From Nitzschia sp. DOCU1 (lineage: Eukaryota > Bacillariophyta > Bacillariophyceae > Bacillariales > Bacillariaceae): a DNA stretch of 64,000 nucleotides. Within the stretch, counting starts at the first letter, position 1, and each line of letters starts with the position of its first letter. The stretch is taken from NCBI GenBank assembly GCA_951394045.1, contig OX595999.1:496001-560000 (forward strand). The letters are read 5' to 3'. The position numbers and the translations under genes were made by a program. The notes below the pieces were generated by a model that saw only the letters and a list, made by a program, of their open reading frames with translations, was not told the DNA's origin and did no database searches. Below are positions 1 to 10,901 of the stretch, in pieces.

Positions 1-1121
1 TTCGCGGTATCCTCGGCGTAGAGGACCAGGAACTTGATATTTTTGTTAGCTTCAATCATCTTCGCCACCAGCTTACCCAGTCGTTCTATCGTCGTCTCGC
101 CAAAGCCTTTAGTGTCAAGCATCACGAGAATCTTGACGTGTTTGCCACCTAGGAGAGCCTTGACTTGTTGGCCAATGTGATTCACGAGTTTGTGGGTGGA
201 CTCTAAAATGTTTCCATCAGTATCCAAATGGTCGTCGATGGAAACACCACAGCGATGCATCAGCGTATGCAACCAGATTACCTCACACATGTTGCGCGAG
301 ACCATGTAGTCGCCAACCGCTCGAGCCAAAGCGTTCTTGCCGATCCCCGGGCTACCTTTAATTTCAACAAGGGATTTTTCATCCTGACTCAAGGCCTTCA
401 CTATGTGATACATATCCTCTTGCCGGCCAAAAAACTGTTCGGGGGGACTTGGTGGGAGCAGAGGAAAAGGAGATGTATCCTCATCGCTTGTGTCGTCGTC
501 TGGCAGTAGCACAAACTTGTCAACTTCGTCGGCTACTTTCACTCCGGATTGTTCCATTTCCAGCGAGTTTCCAACCGCGGCACGCGCATGTGCAAAAGCC
601 TTCTTGACACCATGACCGTGGGCTAGATGTTGGTAGAAATGATCAGCAAAGAGTCGACAAGCCGTGTTATGCAAGAACTGGTCGGGCGTTCCACTGCAGA
701 CGACATGGCTGACGCCAGAGTCAATAAAAAGTTGACCGATCTTTCTGGAATGACACGCGGATACAAACACCACCGAGAGTTTACTCTCCACACTCCTCTC
801 GTTCATCCACTTTCCAAGCCTCTCTTCTGTCACCAAATCGGCACCTCCAAAACCGTTTTCAAATAAGAGATAAGTGTTATTATTTTCAATATATCCATGA
901 CAAGAAATGTGAAGAAACCGATGCCGAGTCTCAACGTTAAAACGCGAGAAACTATCACGTGTTGCAATTTCAAAATCAGGCCTCAAGTTTGTATTCTGCA
1001 AGGCGCGAGTGATCGCGATCTGTTCTGCTTCCAGGTCGAGGCTTTTGAAAGGGCAAAAGACTCCGTCATGAGGACGTACAAATCCCAAGGGTGAAGCTTG
1101 AAAGATTTTGACACTCGGCAT
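1..1121 (-). CDS. CHAT-domain (caspase-like) protease fused to P-loop NTPase, C-terminus cut by window edge
   Basis: An open frame of 373 codons runs from an ATG at 1119-1121 down to the window edge without a stop. Residues about 65-190 look like a CHAT domain, the caspase-related peptidase fold. The catalytic His lies in HISCHG (His75), followed by FENGFGGADLVTEERL, and the catalytic Cys lies in FVSACHS (Cys123). A further helix ends GHGVKKAFAHARAAVG. After an acidic and proline-rich linker comes FFGRQEDMYHIVKAL and a Walker A loop GSPGIGKN (about 256-263). A Walker B-like strand VKILVMLDTKG and KFLVLYAEDTA, close to the edge, follow. This order resembles NLR-like/STAND proteins with a proteolytic effector, but any sensor repeats lie outside the window. 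CHAT and P-loop motifs are seen directly. A role in signalling or cell death is inference. The gene is divergent from the calpain gene at 1541. Confidence 0.85.
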   Translation of the reverse strand, partial: MPSVKIFQASPLGFVRPHDGVFCPFKSLDLEAEQIAITRALQNTNLRPDFEIATRDSFSRFNVETRHRFLHISCHGYIENNNTYLLFENGFGGADLVTEERLGKWMNERSVESKLSVVFVSACHSRKIGQLFIDSGVSHVVCSGTPDQFLHNTACRLFADHFYQHLAHGHGVKKAFAHARAAVGNSLEMEQSGVKVADEVDKFVLLPDDDTSDEDTSPFPLLPPSPPEQFFGRQEDMYHIVKALSQDEKSLVEIKGSPGIGKNALARAVGDYMVSRNMCEVIWLHTLMHRCGVSIDDHLDTDGNILESTHKLVNHIGQQVKALLGGKHVKILVMLDTKGFGETTIERLGKLVAKMIEANKNIKFLVLYAEDTA

Positions 1122-1540
1122 GATTTATTCAAGGCACCTGTTTCAATGTTGCAGAGAAATGTGATGATTACTTCATCGGCGTAACAGCGAAACGACGGAC
1201 TGGAAGATCGCTGAGACCCGCGCTCGAACTATTCTCAAAGTACCGCTTTGACGGAAGGTCTCGCACAAATAATTCAGACCTCTCTCACCGCCCCCTCAGC
1301 GCGCCAGCCAGCCCGTACCACCAATGATGCGGACCGACGGCTGCACGACTCCAACGTTCGAACAAATCCAAAATCCAAAATGACCCTGAAAGATACTCGG
1401 GCAAAAGATTTATCCCCCGCGAAAACGGGCACAAATCAACAATCATCTGGTTGTTCCGATTTCGTGGTAACAACAACTCACTCTTCATCGTCTCACAGAA
1501 GTAAAGGCGTCTTGAGTCAGTCGGATACATCTTGACAAAC
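1122..1540. promoter_or_regulatory. Shared intergenic region between divergent CHAT and calpain genes
   Basis: This 419-bp gap lies between two genes transcribed away from each other, so it should hold both promoters. I see no TATA box or strong repeat in it. Short open frames here look like chance. Confidence 0.5.
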
Positions 1541-3232
1541 ATGGGAAATTGTTCCAGCACTCAAGCTGTACCAGCAGCAGCAGAAACAGCTCTGCCCGAA
1601 GTAAAGCAAAGCGTCACTACCACTACTAACAAGAATCTTCCGCCACCGACAACATCGGGTCAACAAAAGGCGCAATCTCGGATTTCCCGAAACGCTCACG
1701 GAAAGCTCCAGAAACGCGCCTCGCAGCAATCCTTCTTCCATGATAAGCGAACTTCCCGGCTAAGTGCGATTAACTTGGCCTCCGTCCTAGAAGAATACAA
1801 GTCTGCTGACCCCGACAAATATGTTTGTACCGAATTTCAGTTCAATGGCAACTTTTCCACTGCTACAAAAGGGCGCATGGAAGAAGTGAAAGGACAAACT
1901 ATCGAAACTGGTTTGACTCAATTCAAGGAAAACCCACAACAATATATTGCCATGATGTATCCCACAATTATGCTAAAAGAAAAGTGGCCCAAGGAAGACT
2001 GCGAGTATAAAGTTTTGCATCGGACTGGAACCACGGGACTCGTTCCCAAAGGAGTCACTCCGAATGGTCAGGTGACGCTAGTGGTGCAAAACTATCAGCC
2101 CCTCCCACCATATCCCAAGAACGAGTTGCCGAAAGAATTTCGAGACAAGTATACGGATAAGATGACTCACAAGGGACGGCCTTTGAAGACGCTCCTTCCA
2201 GGCAGAGGCATGGGATTGATGGACGCTCCCAACCTCAAAATTATCGGTGACGTGGATCCGTCGGACATTGATCAAGGTCAAATTGGAGATTGTTGGCTGC
2301 TCAGTGGAATTGCGAGTCTTGCGGAATTTGATGGAGCCGTCCGACGCCTCTTTCGCAAAACAAAACAGTTGGACCAAATGCCCTTTGACGACCTGAAGAA
2401 ACCTAATACGTATACTATCACTCTGTGGGACTTGAAGACCTGGAAAGAGGTTGACATTGTAATTGATGAACGATTGTGTGTTCAGTCGGACGGGAAAACT
2501 CTTTTGGGAGCCAAACCATCGGACGATGGGGAATTGTGGGTATCGTATCTCGAAAAAGCCGTCGCAGCTCATTGTGGTGGGTGGGACAAACTAGAAGGAG
2601 GCAATTGTTGCCATGCATGGGCCATTTTGACAGGATGCAAGGAACAATATATTATCGAACAGAAACAAAAGTCCGGAAACGCTGCATTTTATTGTTTCGG
2701 TAGATACGATCCGACCAAGAAGCAATGGATGAATTATGCCAATTCACCGTCGGATGTGAAAGAGGCGACCTTCGAAATCGCGTGGCCCAAACTCAACGGG
2801 GTTGGCGGAGAGGAGGGAGGAATTACTGCCGACCAACTGTTTGAGCGAATGTGTGCCTGGGACGACGAAAACTACCTTATCGCATGCTCGACAAAAGGTT
2901 TTTCTGATAAGAACACGACGGATGGTATGGTCGACAACCATGCATACTCTGTAGTCGATGTGAGGGACAATGTAGCGGGAACAGGAATGGATTTGATTCA
3001 AGTACGAAATCCGTGGGGAAAGGGATCTATCGAAAATGGAATGTTTGGAAATCGTGGAGCTGGGTGGCGGCAGTATCCTCAGATTAAAAAAGAATTGCAA
3101 CCTGTGTTTGCTGACGACGGTATATTCTGGATGACCAAAGAAGAATTTTTCAAGTACTGCGCCACCATCTATCTCGGTGCGTCCAATCTCAGTCGATTCT
3201 TGAAACCCGGTGCCAAGCGTCACGCATCGTAG
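1541..3232 (+). CDS. Calpain-family cysteine protease, probably N-myristoylated
   Basis: A single-exon frame of 563 aa. The catalytic triad of peptidase family C2 is visible. Cys251 lies in DQGQIGDCWLLSG, His467 in DNHAYSVVD, and Asn490 in VRNPWGKG. The ATG at 1541 is chosen because it gives MGNCSSTQ, an N-terminus with Gly2 and Ser6 as in N-myristoylation signals and Cys4 as a likely palmitoylation site. The frame upstream lacks another ATG before a stop. Residues about 1-190 are a charged leader of unknown fold, and the catalytic core covers about 225-555. I see no penta-EF hand or clear C2L domain, so this is a non-classical calpain. It is likely a membrane-tethered regulatory protease. 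The divergent neighbour carries another cysteine-protease domain (CHAT). Confidence 0.92.
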   Translation: MGNCSSTQAVPAAAETALPEVKQSVTTTTNKNLPPPTTSGQQKAQSRISRNAHGKLQKRASQQSFFHDKRTSRLSAINLASVLEEYKSADPDKYVCTEFQFNGNFSTATKGRMEEVKGQTIETGLTQFKENPQQYIAMMYPTIMLKEKWPKEDCEYKVLHRTGTTGLVPKGVTPNGQVTLVVQNYQPLPPYPKNELPKEFRDKYTDKMTHKGRPLKTLLPGRGMGLMDAPNLKIIGDVDPSDIDQGQIGDCWLLSGIASLAEFDGAVRRLFRKTKQLDQMPFDDLKKPNTYTITLWDLKTWKEVDIVIDERLCVQSDGKTLLGAKPSDDGELWVSYLEKAVAAHCGGWDKLEGGNCCHAWAILTGCKEQYIIEQKQKSGNAAFYCFGRYDPTKKQWMNYANSPSDVKEATFEIAWPKLNGVGGEEGGITADQLFERMCAWDDENYLIACSTKGFSDKNTTDGMVDNHAYSVVDVRDNVAGTGMDLIQVRNPWGKGSIENGMFGNRGAGWRQYPQIKKELQPVFADDGIFWMTKEEFFKYCATIYLGASNLSRFLKPGAKRHAS

Positions 3233-4120
3233 TTATGGGCGATTCGAACGAAGGCGCCAGATGCAGCCGGTATCAAACAGTGAGACTAGTCTGCTCCCAG
3301 CTCACAACGTCGAGCCTCGGGGCGCAGGCGTCTCAAAAGGCGAGAATCGTTCTATCAATTACTAGCAGCAATAGACTATATACTATATCATCCTCGAGAT
3401 TGTCTAGCTTCCTTGTCATGAGCAACATACCGGCCTAGCGCGGTAGCTAGCGGCTCGTTAGCTGTCTCACGTTTCGATAGAACGATCCAGCGTCCTCGAA
3501 ATGCCGAGACTGCATGTGGACGCTACTAACGGTAGTTTTGGATCCTGTTGAGCAATGTCCCGAAAGTAATCGAGCGAGTCCATTAGCCACGGACTCATTC
3601 ATCGCGCAGACCAAAGAGCGCGAAGCAACAGGCTTTGGGCCTCCCAATTGAGGCTCTTTGGGGCATCCTTTTTCGAACGTGAATGAGCGACTGCGCATGC
3701 ATTTTTGGGGTGTAGAATGAAAAAATCAGTCGACCAAGGTCCTGTTTTAGAACGGCCCTTGACGACGACTATGCAATGACCATGACGAACCGTGCCGTGT
3801 CTCTACCGATAGTAGGACTCGATAACACTAAACTAGCTATCTAGTGTGTTGAAGACAGTCATGAAAAATAAATCTAGCACACTACTATTGCTTGTACACA
3901 CACAAATCAAAAGAACAACTGCTGTTTTGTCCTTGTCGTCGACCGTGGGCATGTAAATGTAAAGGGTTGAATGTGTTTCAGAGTGATGGAATGAGAGACT
4001 GGCCCTGTTGTCGTGGTAGTAAACGTAGAACGCAATCTGGTAGTAGTCGATGCATAACGGTAGTCACACTCCGTCATTGCCACATGGCGTTCTTGTCTGC
4101 TTGCTTGCTTGTTAAAAAGT
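3233..4120. other. Intergenic, convergent gene ends
   Basis: 888 bp between the 3' ends of the calpain and lipid kinase genes. It holds a short inverted repeat (atcgttctatc near 3348 and gatagaacgat near 3476). I see no convincing gene; open frames here have no recognisable protein features. Confidence 0.5.
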
Positions 4121-5516
4121 TCAAAGAAGCAAAAACTTTGCCAAATGCAAATCTGCCGGAAAGTTCAAGTATTGAAATACTTTTTGACAAGCAAATCCCG
4201 AAAAGACTGGAACCACTACATTGTCATCGACATGAAAGGGTGGAACGCGAACACCCAAGACTTTTTTCGGTAGAGTCAATGTCGGTGTCGGTACCGCAAG
4301 ATCGGCAAAGGCTCCGGCAAATCCTAGCGCCAATGAAGCCGTCCATAGTGCCGTCGTTGTTGGAATGACTGTAGTAAATTGTGCTTTGGAGAGCAATGCA
4401 TAATTCATGGGGACACATGCCAAGGCACCTCCAATAAACCCTAGAATTCCCTTGTTGCGTCCAAAGCCACCCAAGCCACTGCGAAGAAAAGAACGAAACA
4501 GCAAGTTTGAGTACTGTTTCATAGGCACTACTCTTTTGTGAACAAAAAGTACTTACTTTTCAATTCGTGACCAGTATACATGTCGTGTCGCTCGTCCAAA
4601 ATAACTCGCCGTGGGATCTGCAATCGCCAATTGACAAATGCCCAAGGTCGCACACGTGGTAGGATACAAGGCACTCGTCCAGGTTACACCCAAAAAGTAA
4701 TAAAAGCTGCCGGTAAATTTACCATCCATTTCATGTTTTCGGAGGCTCGACCCCAGTACTACATGCAGAGCATCATTCATCCATCCAAAGCCTTTGCGGT
4801 ATCTCAATAATTCCATCACCAAAGTAGCTGTAGTCAAAAGGGTCATGCCAGGAACAAACTGTGCCTTTGGGATAAAATGATTCAAGGCGGCAAAGAAAAA
4901 TCCAAAGGAAGCGTGCATGACTTTGCGACGAAGATTGGTGGCATTGCGATTCTTTCAAAAAACACAAGTGAGTCAATCATGCTACGCTGCGTCTTCGCCA
5001 TCTTCTTTGACTGCAGCTTACCTTTAACTTTTTGGCAATTTTCTTGTGACGTTTCAATTCTTTGGCGGCTTGCTTTTCGGCCTTGCGCATTTCTCGAGCC
5101 GATACAGGGGGATGATGAGCATGCGCATGAGATCGATTCGTGAGCTCTGAAGAAGAAATGTTGACTGGCACCGCTTCTACAGATGGCGTAGTAGTCGTAG
5201 TAGCAATGGCACCCGCCGCATGAATGCCACCCGTAATACGTGCCGAATACGATGGCGTCGTCGTTGTAGCAGCAGTAGAGCTTGGAAGTGATTTCGTTGT
5301 CGTGCTTCCACCCCGACTCACCGACGAGGTAGACTCTGGTACGATCGGTATACCCGACCTCGTGTCATCATGCGCATCGCTGCCTCCTCTCATGAAGGAA
5401 AGCGGCAAAGTCGTAGAAGGACAAATGATGCTGGGTACCGTCCTCCATGTTCGAGCTTGTGTCGAAACAACAAGCAATAGAAGAAAGGTAGTAATGTTGC
5501 CACAACAAGACCTCAT
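4121..5516 (-). CDS. Integral-membrane CTP-dependent lipid kinase (dolichol/phytol/diacylglycerol kinase type)
   Basis: Three exons join cleanly: 5516-5022, 4951-4557 and 4478-4121, with GT-AG introns of 70 and 78 bp, giving 415 aa. The start is the ATG at 5514-5516, followed by a hydrophobic signal (about residues 9-17). Residues 30-165 are a low-complexity Ser/Thr-rich and then Lys-rich segment. The membrane domain follows, with the stretch LAIADPTASYFGRAT (about 273-287) that resembles the ADxxAxxFGR signature of the Dgk1/SEC59/VTE5 family. NGLGGFGRNKGILGF follows, read across the second splice. This family phosphorylates polyprenols, phytol or diacylglycerol with CTP. The substrate cannot be chosen from this sequence. 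Membrane (ER or plastid envelope) location is likely. Confidence 0.75.
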
Positions 5517-6089
5517 GCTGAAAATCGCAAAGATGACAATGGGTTCAGAAATTTTTCAAAAGTGGAAAATGGCGGTTGTCAATGGGTGAGTTGAGCGAGA
5601 GGTAACGTATGTCTGTGCGAACGGGGCGAACAGAACTCCACTATCCAAAAAACACGAAGGGGAAAAGTCAACCGTCGTCCCAGCTGGACAAGATTGAAGA
5701 TGCCGGCTCGCCACCGTGACTTGGTCCAATCACCGTCGAGATGTCATTGGAATCTGCCAATCAAAACAGTTTCCATGATTCGCTCGAGTCGAGTCAGTCA
5801 TCCGAGTTGAAGTTCTCGCGTGCGCGCGGTTTTGTCTTTTCTTGTATCTCTCATTTTTGGTGTTTTTCACAATGGCGGGCCTCCTTCATATTTGATGCGG
5901 TTCCATCCAACTATTGGTGCTGATTGAACCAACCGAGACTCGCCACTTCTAACAATACTGAATGAACGTCCCTCCAAGCTGTAAACATGATTTCGGTAAT
6001 AGATCCAAAAAACAATAGTCTTACCAGATAGAAATATCGTTTCGGCTCCAGGGCATCATCGCTGTGCAGTTTCGAAGACGACGACGACG
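5517..6089. promoter_or_regulatory. Divergent intergenic region
   Basis: 573 bp between the divergent lipid kinase and ATPase genes; both promoters should lie here. Nothing else is recognised. Confidence 0.4.
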
Positions 6090-9000
6090 ATGGCATCTGA
6101 TGACACTTCACCGTTGATGACTTTGCCGAGGACTGGCATTGTCAGCATTGAGATTTTCGACGTGGTGCTCGATGATAGCGCGGCGAAAAGCCAAGAAAGC
6201 ATTCCTCTGTCGAGCAGTCATCCCTTGCTTCGCCATGATCCGTTTCGTCAGCTACTGGAAGAACGCTTGGAAGAATACATTTCGACGCCCAAATTGCAGC
6301 AGCCGCTGGTTACTCTACAAGTATTAGAGACGTGGAGAAGCAAGTCTCCAGGGGGACGCTTCCTAAAATTTGATTCTCAAAAGCAAGTATGGAGTGATAT
6401 CGGTGACAAAAAGGCGCGGGAACAAATCGGCAAGGCGTTTCGGATTATCTTAAAGGAGTCCTCCAGGAGGACCAGCGCATCGTCTTCGTCGGACGTTCCT
6501 CGTGCGTCTAGTAGCAGTGGTTCAGGCTATGGTGGCGAGTCTTCTCGAGACCTACGTAGCTCTCTATCACAGCAAGAAAGTTCTGTCAGCAACCGCCGCG
6601 AAACCCTGGACGTGAAAATTGGAGAAACGGGCACACAAAACCCACCAGCGCTTCCACCACCCAAGAGAACGAGTCCAGCGAAACGAATTGCCTCTTCTTT
6701 TATCCGCAAGAATGGTAGGGTACAAATATTATGTGGTCGGAGTGCAGATCATGAGCGGTTAGTCCAGCTATATCAGCAGTCAATCTCTCGATCGTCCAAC
6801 CATCAGAATACATCCGACCAGCAGGCCAGCGGCGGCGCCACCCACTTGCTCATCATCTCTGGAGCACCCGGGGTCGGGAAAACATCCCTGGCACTTTCCT
6901 TGGAACCTCGTGTCATGAGTCACAATGGATTCTTTGTAACTTCCAAATTTTCCGAAGTCAGACCACACCTGGACCCAATGTCACCGTACAAAGTTATATT
7001 GCAGGACATTGTCCGTGTCATTATGGAACGAAAGAACAATCTCAAATGGCAACAACAATTGTGTCAAAAGATTATCCATGCTGCCGGGGAAGAACTAAAG
7101 TTGTTGATGCAAGTAGTTCCAGCCATTCATCAACTAGAGAATGTCATCGCGAAGGTTGCTGAGACAGAAAAGGGCAACCGCGAGAGTCATGGATCCTCCG
7201 AGGTGCTCGATCAATCAATCCCACTGGAGCAGTCTCAAACGTTGCTCCCTACTGCCATACGGTCGCACGTTAGCAGTGATTTTTTGAAAGAGCAAGCCAC
7301 CCCTGTCGGGGGTATTACTAGCTCAACAGCAGGCCCCACCAACGTTGTTGGGACTAACACTCTATCTGTCCGAAGATTTGAATATGCTTTCCAAAAGGTT
7401 CTCAAGGCGCTAGCATCTCCCGAGCACCCTCTAGTAATATTGTTGGATGACGTCCAAGGGGCCCTCATGTCCAAGAGCAACAATGTCAACGAACAGGCCG
7501 TCGAACTGGCAAGCAGCGCTCGAACGACAGGTGGGCTCTTTTTTATCATGACGTACCGGTTGGACACCGACCATCTAGCCGAGTCGACCGAAGTATTGAA
7601 TAATCTGGTCAACCACCCGCTTCCCAACATTCGGTCACACCATTTGGCACTAACTGGTCTCACAAAAGAAGCCCTCCAAGAGCTTTTGGTGGATGCTGTG
7701 GCGTTGGAAGCGACCAAGCTGGAAACAATGACGCAAACTGTGTCAGATCTGACCAAGGGTAATGTCCTGTTCGTGCTGGAGATACTACGAATCCTTCAGG
7801 AAGACGACTTGCTCCGTTACGATGAAGCTCAAAACCAATGGATGTGTGACGAACATTTGCTTCGTCAACACTCGATCATTCAAGTGCGAAGTTTGAGGGA
7901 TCTATATCGACTAAAGATGATGGAGCTGCCGCCGGAATGTCAGGAAATTTTGCAAGTTTGCGCTTGCTTTGGTCAAAAGTTTCGAGACGATATTTTGAAA
8001 CTAGTTGCCAATGATGGCATTTGTGTGGACACCATGCTACAGATCTTTCTCGACCAAGGCTTTTTCTCAACTTCGAATGATCAAGGGCGGGAGTGCTACT
8101 CCTTTTGCCATGATTCGATTCAGCAAGCGGCCTACCAGCTTATACCCAAACAAGACCGTGAATCCTGGCATTTGAAAATAGGCCAAAGGCTATGGAACAA
8201 AACTGCGGATGACGAAAAGCTTCTAGAATCTGTGTTGTTTGCCATCTTGGAACAATTGTTTGTGGGTGAGGCCCTCATTCAAGACTCGCAAGATCGAATC
8301 AAAGTTGCTTCGTTGTGTCTTCATGCGGGCGAGGTCATGGCCAAGTCTAGCGGTTTCGACATGGCTTTCCTGTACTCAGAAAAGGGCATCGCCCTGCTGG
8401 GCCCAAAAAAGTGGAGAAAACATAATACGTACGATTTGTGCCTGGCACTTTTCAACAACGCGATCGACACGGGTTATGCCACTGGCAGAATTGATAGAGT
8501 CGAAAAGTTAATTCAAGAAGTTCGAGAGAACGCGAGGGTCGCTGATGACGAACTGCGGGCACGGATCATGCTGATATACACGCTTGGGACAAAACGTGAA
8601 TTGAAACCGGCGATTGACCTGGGAGTGGAAACGCTTTCGCAACTTGGCGAGAAAATGTTGCGATATCCTTCAAAAGTTCACGTGATATGGGAAGTGATGA
8701 AAACGAGGCGCATGCTTCATCACAGGTCGGACAACTCGTTGAGACGGCTACCGGTGATGACAGACGAACGACTGATTTCGATCCAACTGGTTTTGAATGT
8801 AATGTTCTTGAGCACGTATTACAGCGAGCCTCTTATGGCTGCTCAACTTTCATGTCGGATGGTACAGCTCACGGTGGAGAAGGGCGTATCCAATGTGTCC
8901 TGTGTCGGCTTGGCAATGTTTGCCATTGTGGTACTAGGGTACGCGAAATATATTTTCTTTGTTTCGTTTGTCACGGCTTTCTCATCCCGGAAATGTACTG

Positions 9001-10103
9001 TGGTAGTGGTGGTTTCAACCTTGAAGAGGCAAAACGTTATTCTGTTCTCGCGTTTCATTTTGCTGATAGGTTTGGGGGAGAAACTTGGTTGAGTCGTATT
9101 TCCGTTGCATTGTATGGTCTGGTAAATATCTGGCTGAAGCCCATGTCATATTGCCTTGAAAAGCTCAAGCATGCATACCAAGTGGGTCTTGGTGGAGGAG
9201 ACATGGAATTCGCAATGGTGAGTTGGCTGCCACGAGTCCGTAGCTTCTTTCAAGTTCGTGCCTGAAACTTTGTTCTTTGGATAGGTGAATGCTAGCATAT
9301 ACCTCTGGAACAACCTAGATCGACTACCCACTTATGAATTGGAGGCTCACGCTCGGAATCTGACGGAACGCATGGAATTTTTGGGTCAAGAAAAGGCCGC
9401 ATTCATGTTGCGACCTCTTTGGCAGATATGTCTAAATTTCATGGGAAAGGCACATGGAGACCCGAGCAAGCTGACCGGATCAGTTTTAGAGGAAGAAGAT
9501 ATTGAGAATGTATTGGCTCAAGGTGGTCGCAGAAGTAATACTCGCGCCAACGCAAGCTACTACAAGTTGATCGTGGCGTATCATTTCGGAGACTTTGCCA
9601 AGGCCACTTCATGTTGCTCGCTCGTGCGGCCAACGTACTTGACGATGGGCACAGTGATGGCGTCTATGGGCCGTTTGTATGAGGCGTTGTCGTTGTTGGA
9701 AACCCTGAAGCGACAAGGATTGCTAGAACGCCATCGGCGCCTCCGGTTGATTAGGGAACACATTTCCATGTTTAGATACTGGTGCCAATACTCTCCAGAA
9801 AATCACATGGGAAAGCTTTGCTTGGTCCAAGCCGAACTAGCCCGCTATGAAGACAAAAAACTCAAGGCGCAGTCCAAATATTATTGCGCTATTGTTCATG
9901 CAAGAGATGGAGGCATTCTATTGGAGCATGCTCTAGCAAACGAGCGAGCAGGCAAGTATCAGTTAGAGCTTGGAAAAACGACAAGGGCGTCCGAAATGCT
10001 GCAGGAAGCGTGTCGATTGTATAAGGAGTGGGGCGGAATTGCCAAAGTCGATCATCTGGCCAAAGAGGTTGGTCATTTGGTAGAACTGCAATTTGGACAC
10101 TGA
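6090..10103 (+). CDS. DUF6824-like domain plus AAA-type predicted ATPase with long helical-repeat region
   Basis: Three exons, 6090-8938, 9007-9217 and 9285-10103, with introns of 68 and 67 bp, give 1292 aa in one frame. Residues about 13-128 resemble DUF6824, a domain common in diatoms, with the block SPGGRFLKFDSQKQVWSDIG and a Lys/Arg-rich helix after it. The usual N-terminal NDVLxGRG block is degenerate. A Ser-rich linker follows. An AAA_16/STAND-like ATPase then has Walker A GAPGVGKTS (258-266) and Walker B VILLDDVQ (about 450). The rest, about 600 residues, is a helical repeat of the kind found in bacterial predicted ATPases linked to kinases or cyclases, but no kinase or cyclase is attached here. 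A 143-codon open frame just after the stop (10093-10524, other frame) could be a lost C-terminal extension, but no splice site supports it. A regulatory NTPase is inferred. Confidence 0.8.
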
Positions 10104-10901
10104 TCGTTGGCTCACGATTCAGTTTGAACTTGGCTCTAGCAATTTTGACGCTGGAGCGACGGAAGGGGCACAACGTTGGCTGGATAAATTCATGGAGAAT
10201 CTGAACAACATGGAAAACAGCAACGGAAACGAGGAGTTAAGCAAGCATTGGAAGAAAAGGCGTCAAACGGCCAAGCAAAAGCTTGCAAAAATTCGGCACA
10301 TGCGATCCAGACACGAGCCGAGCCGAGCCGTAGTAACCACTGAAGGAATGCGTGGAGACATCATTGCTATGATAGGTCTGGAACGCAATGTTTTGATTAG
10401 CGCTGGCTGTTACGTGCTGGCTCCTCGTCTGGATTCGCCGACGCTACGTTTCCATGGAATGGGTCCGACTGTACGAGTACATATGAGTCCAGAACCATTT
10501 TGTTTTGCGAAGGTGTGTGAATGAGATGATATGGGGTTTGTCGTAGTGTTTGGACAACTATAATCGTTCATTTCGCAACAACGTCTTTGGTAGGGGTAGT
10601 AATTGCCAAAGGTTCGCCGGACTCCCGAGAGATTGGGACTGAGTCGCCCTGCTCGAGATGCGACAGGCCATAAGGGCACTTTCAATGAGCGCCCGTCATC
10701 CCACAGGCATATTCGAAATACTTAAGCTTAAAGAGTGCGACAAAAAGTCGAACGTGTCGTATTTCCCCGAACTGGGATTCGGCTTTGTTCCATGGATCGC
10801 GATTTGCGATCCTCCCACATTTTCCAAAAGCTCACAAAATTGCAACACCAACAAACAACAAACGATATCCAACAACATCAAACAAAGTCTTAATCATAAC
10901 C
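10104..10901. other. Intergenic, with an open frame of doubtful status
   Basis: 798 bp. The first 420 bp keep an open frame overlapping the end of the ATPase gene in another phase. It encodes a charged Lys/Arg/Asn-rich stretch and may be 3' UTR or a frameshifted tail. The last 200 bp should hold the promoter of the DUF2202 gene. Confidence 0.4.

Noticed and set aside
1248..1535. Plus-strand frame directly before the calpain gene
   Set aside because: Ends before the calpain ATG, in promoter position, with low-complexity translation.
3892..4368. 158-codon plus-strand frame over the end of the lipid kinase gene
   Set aside because: It overlaps supported exons on the other strand and has no domain or signal.
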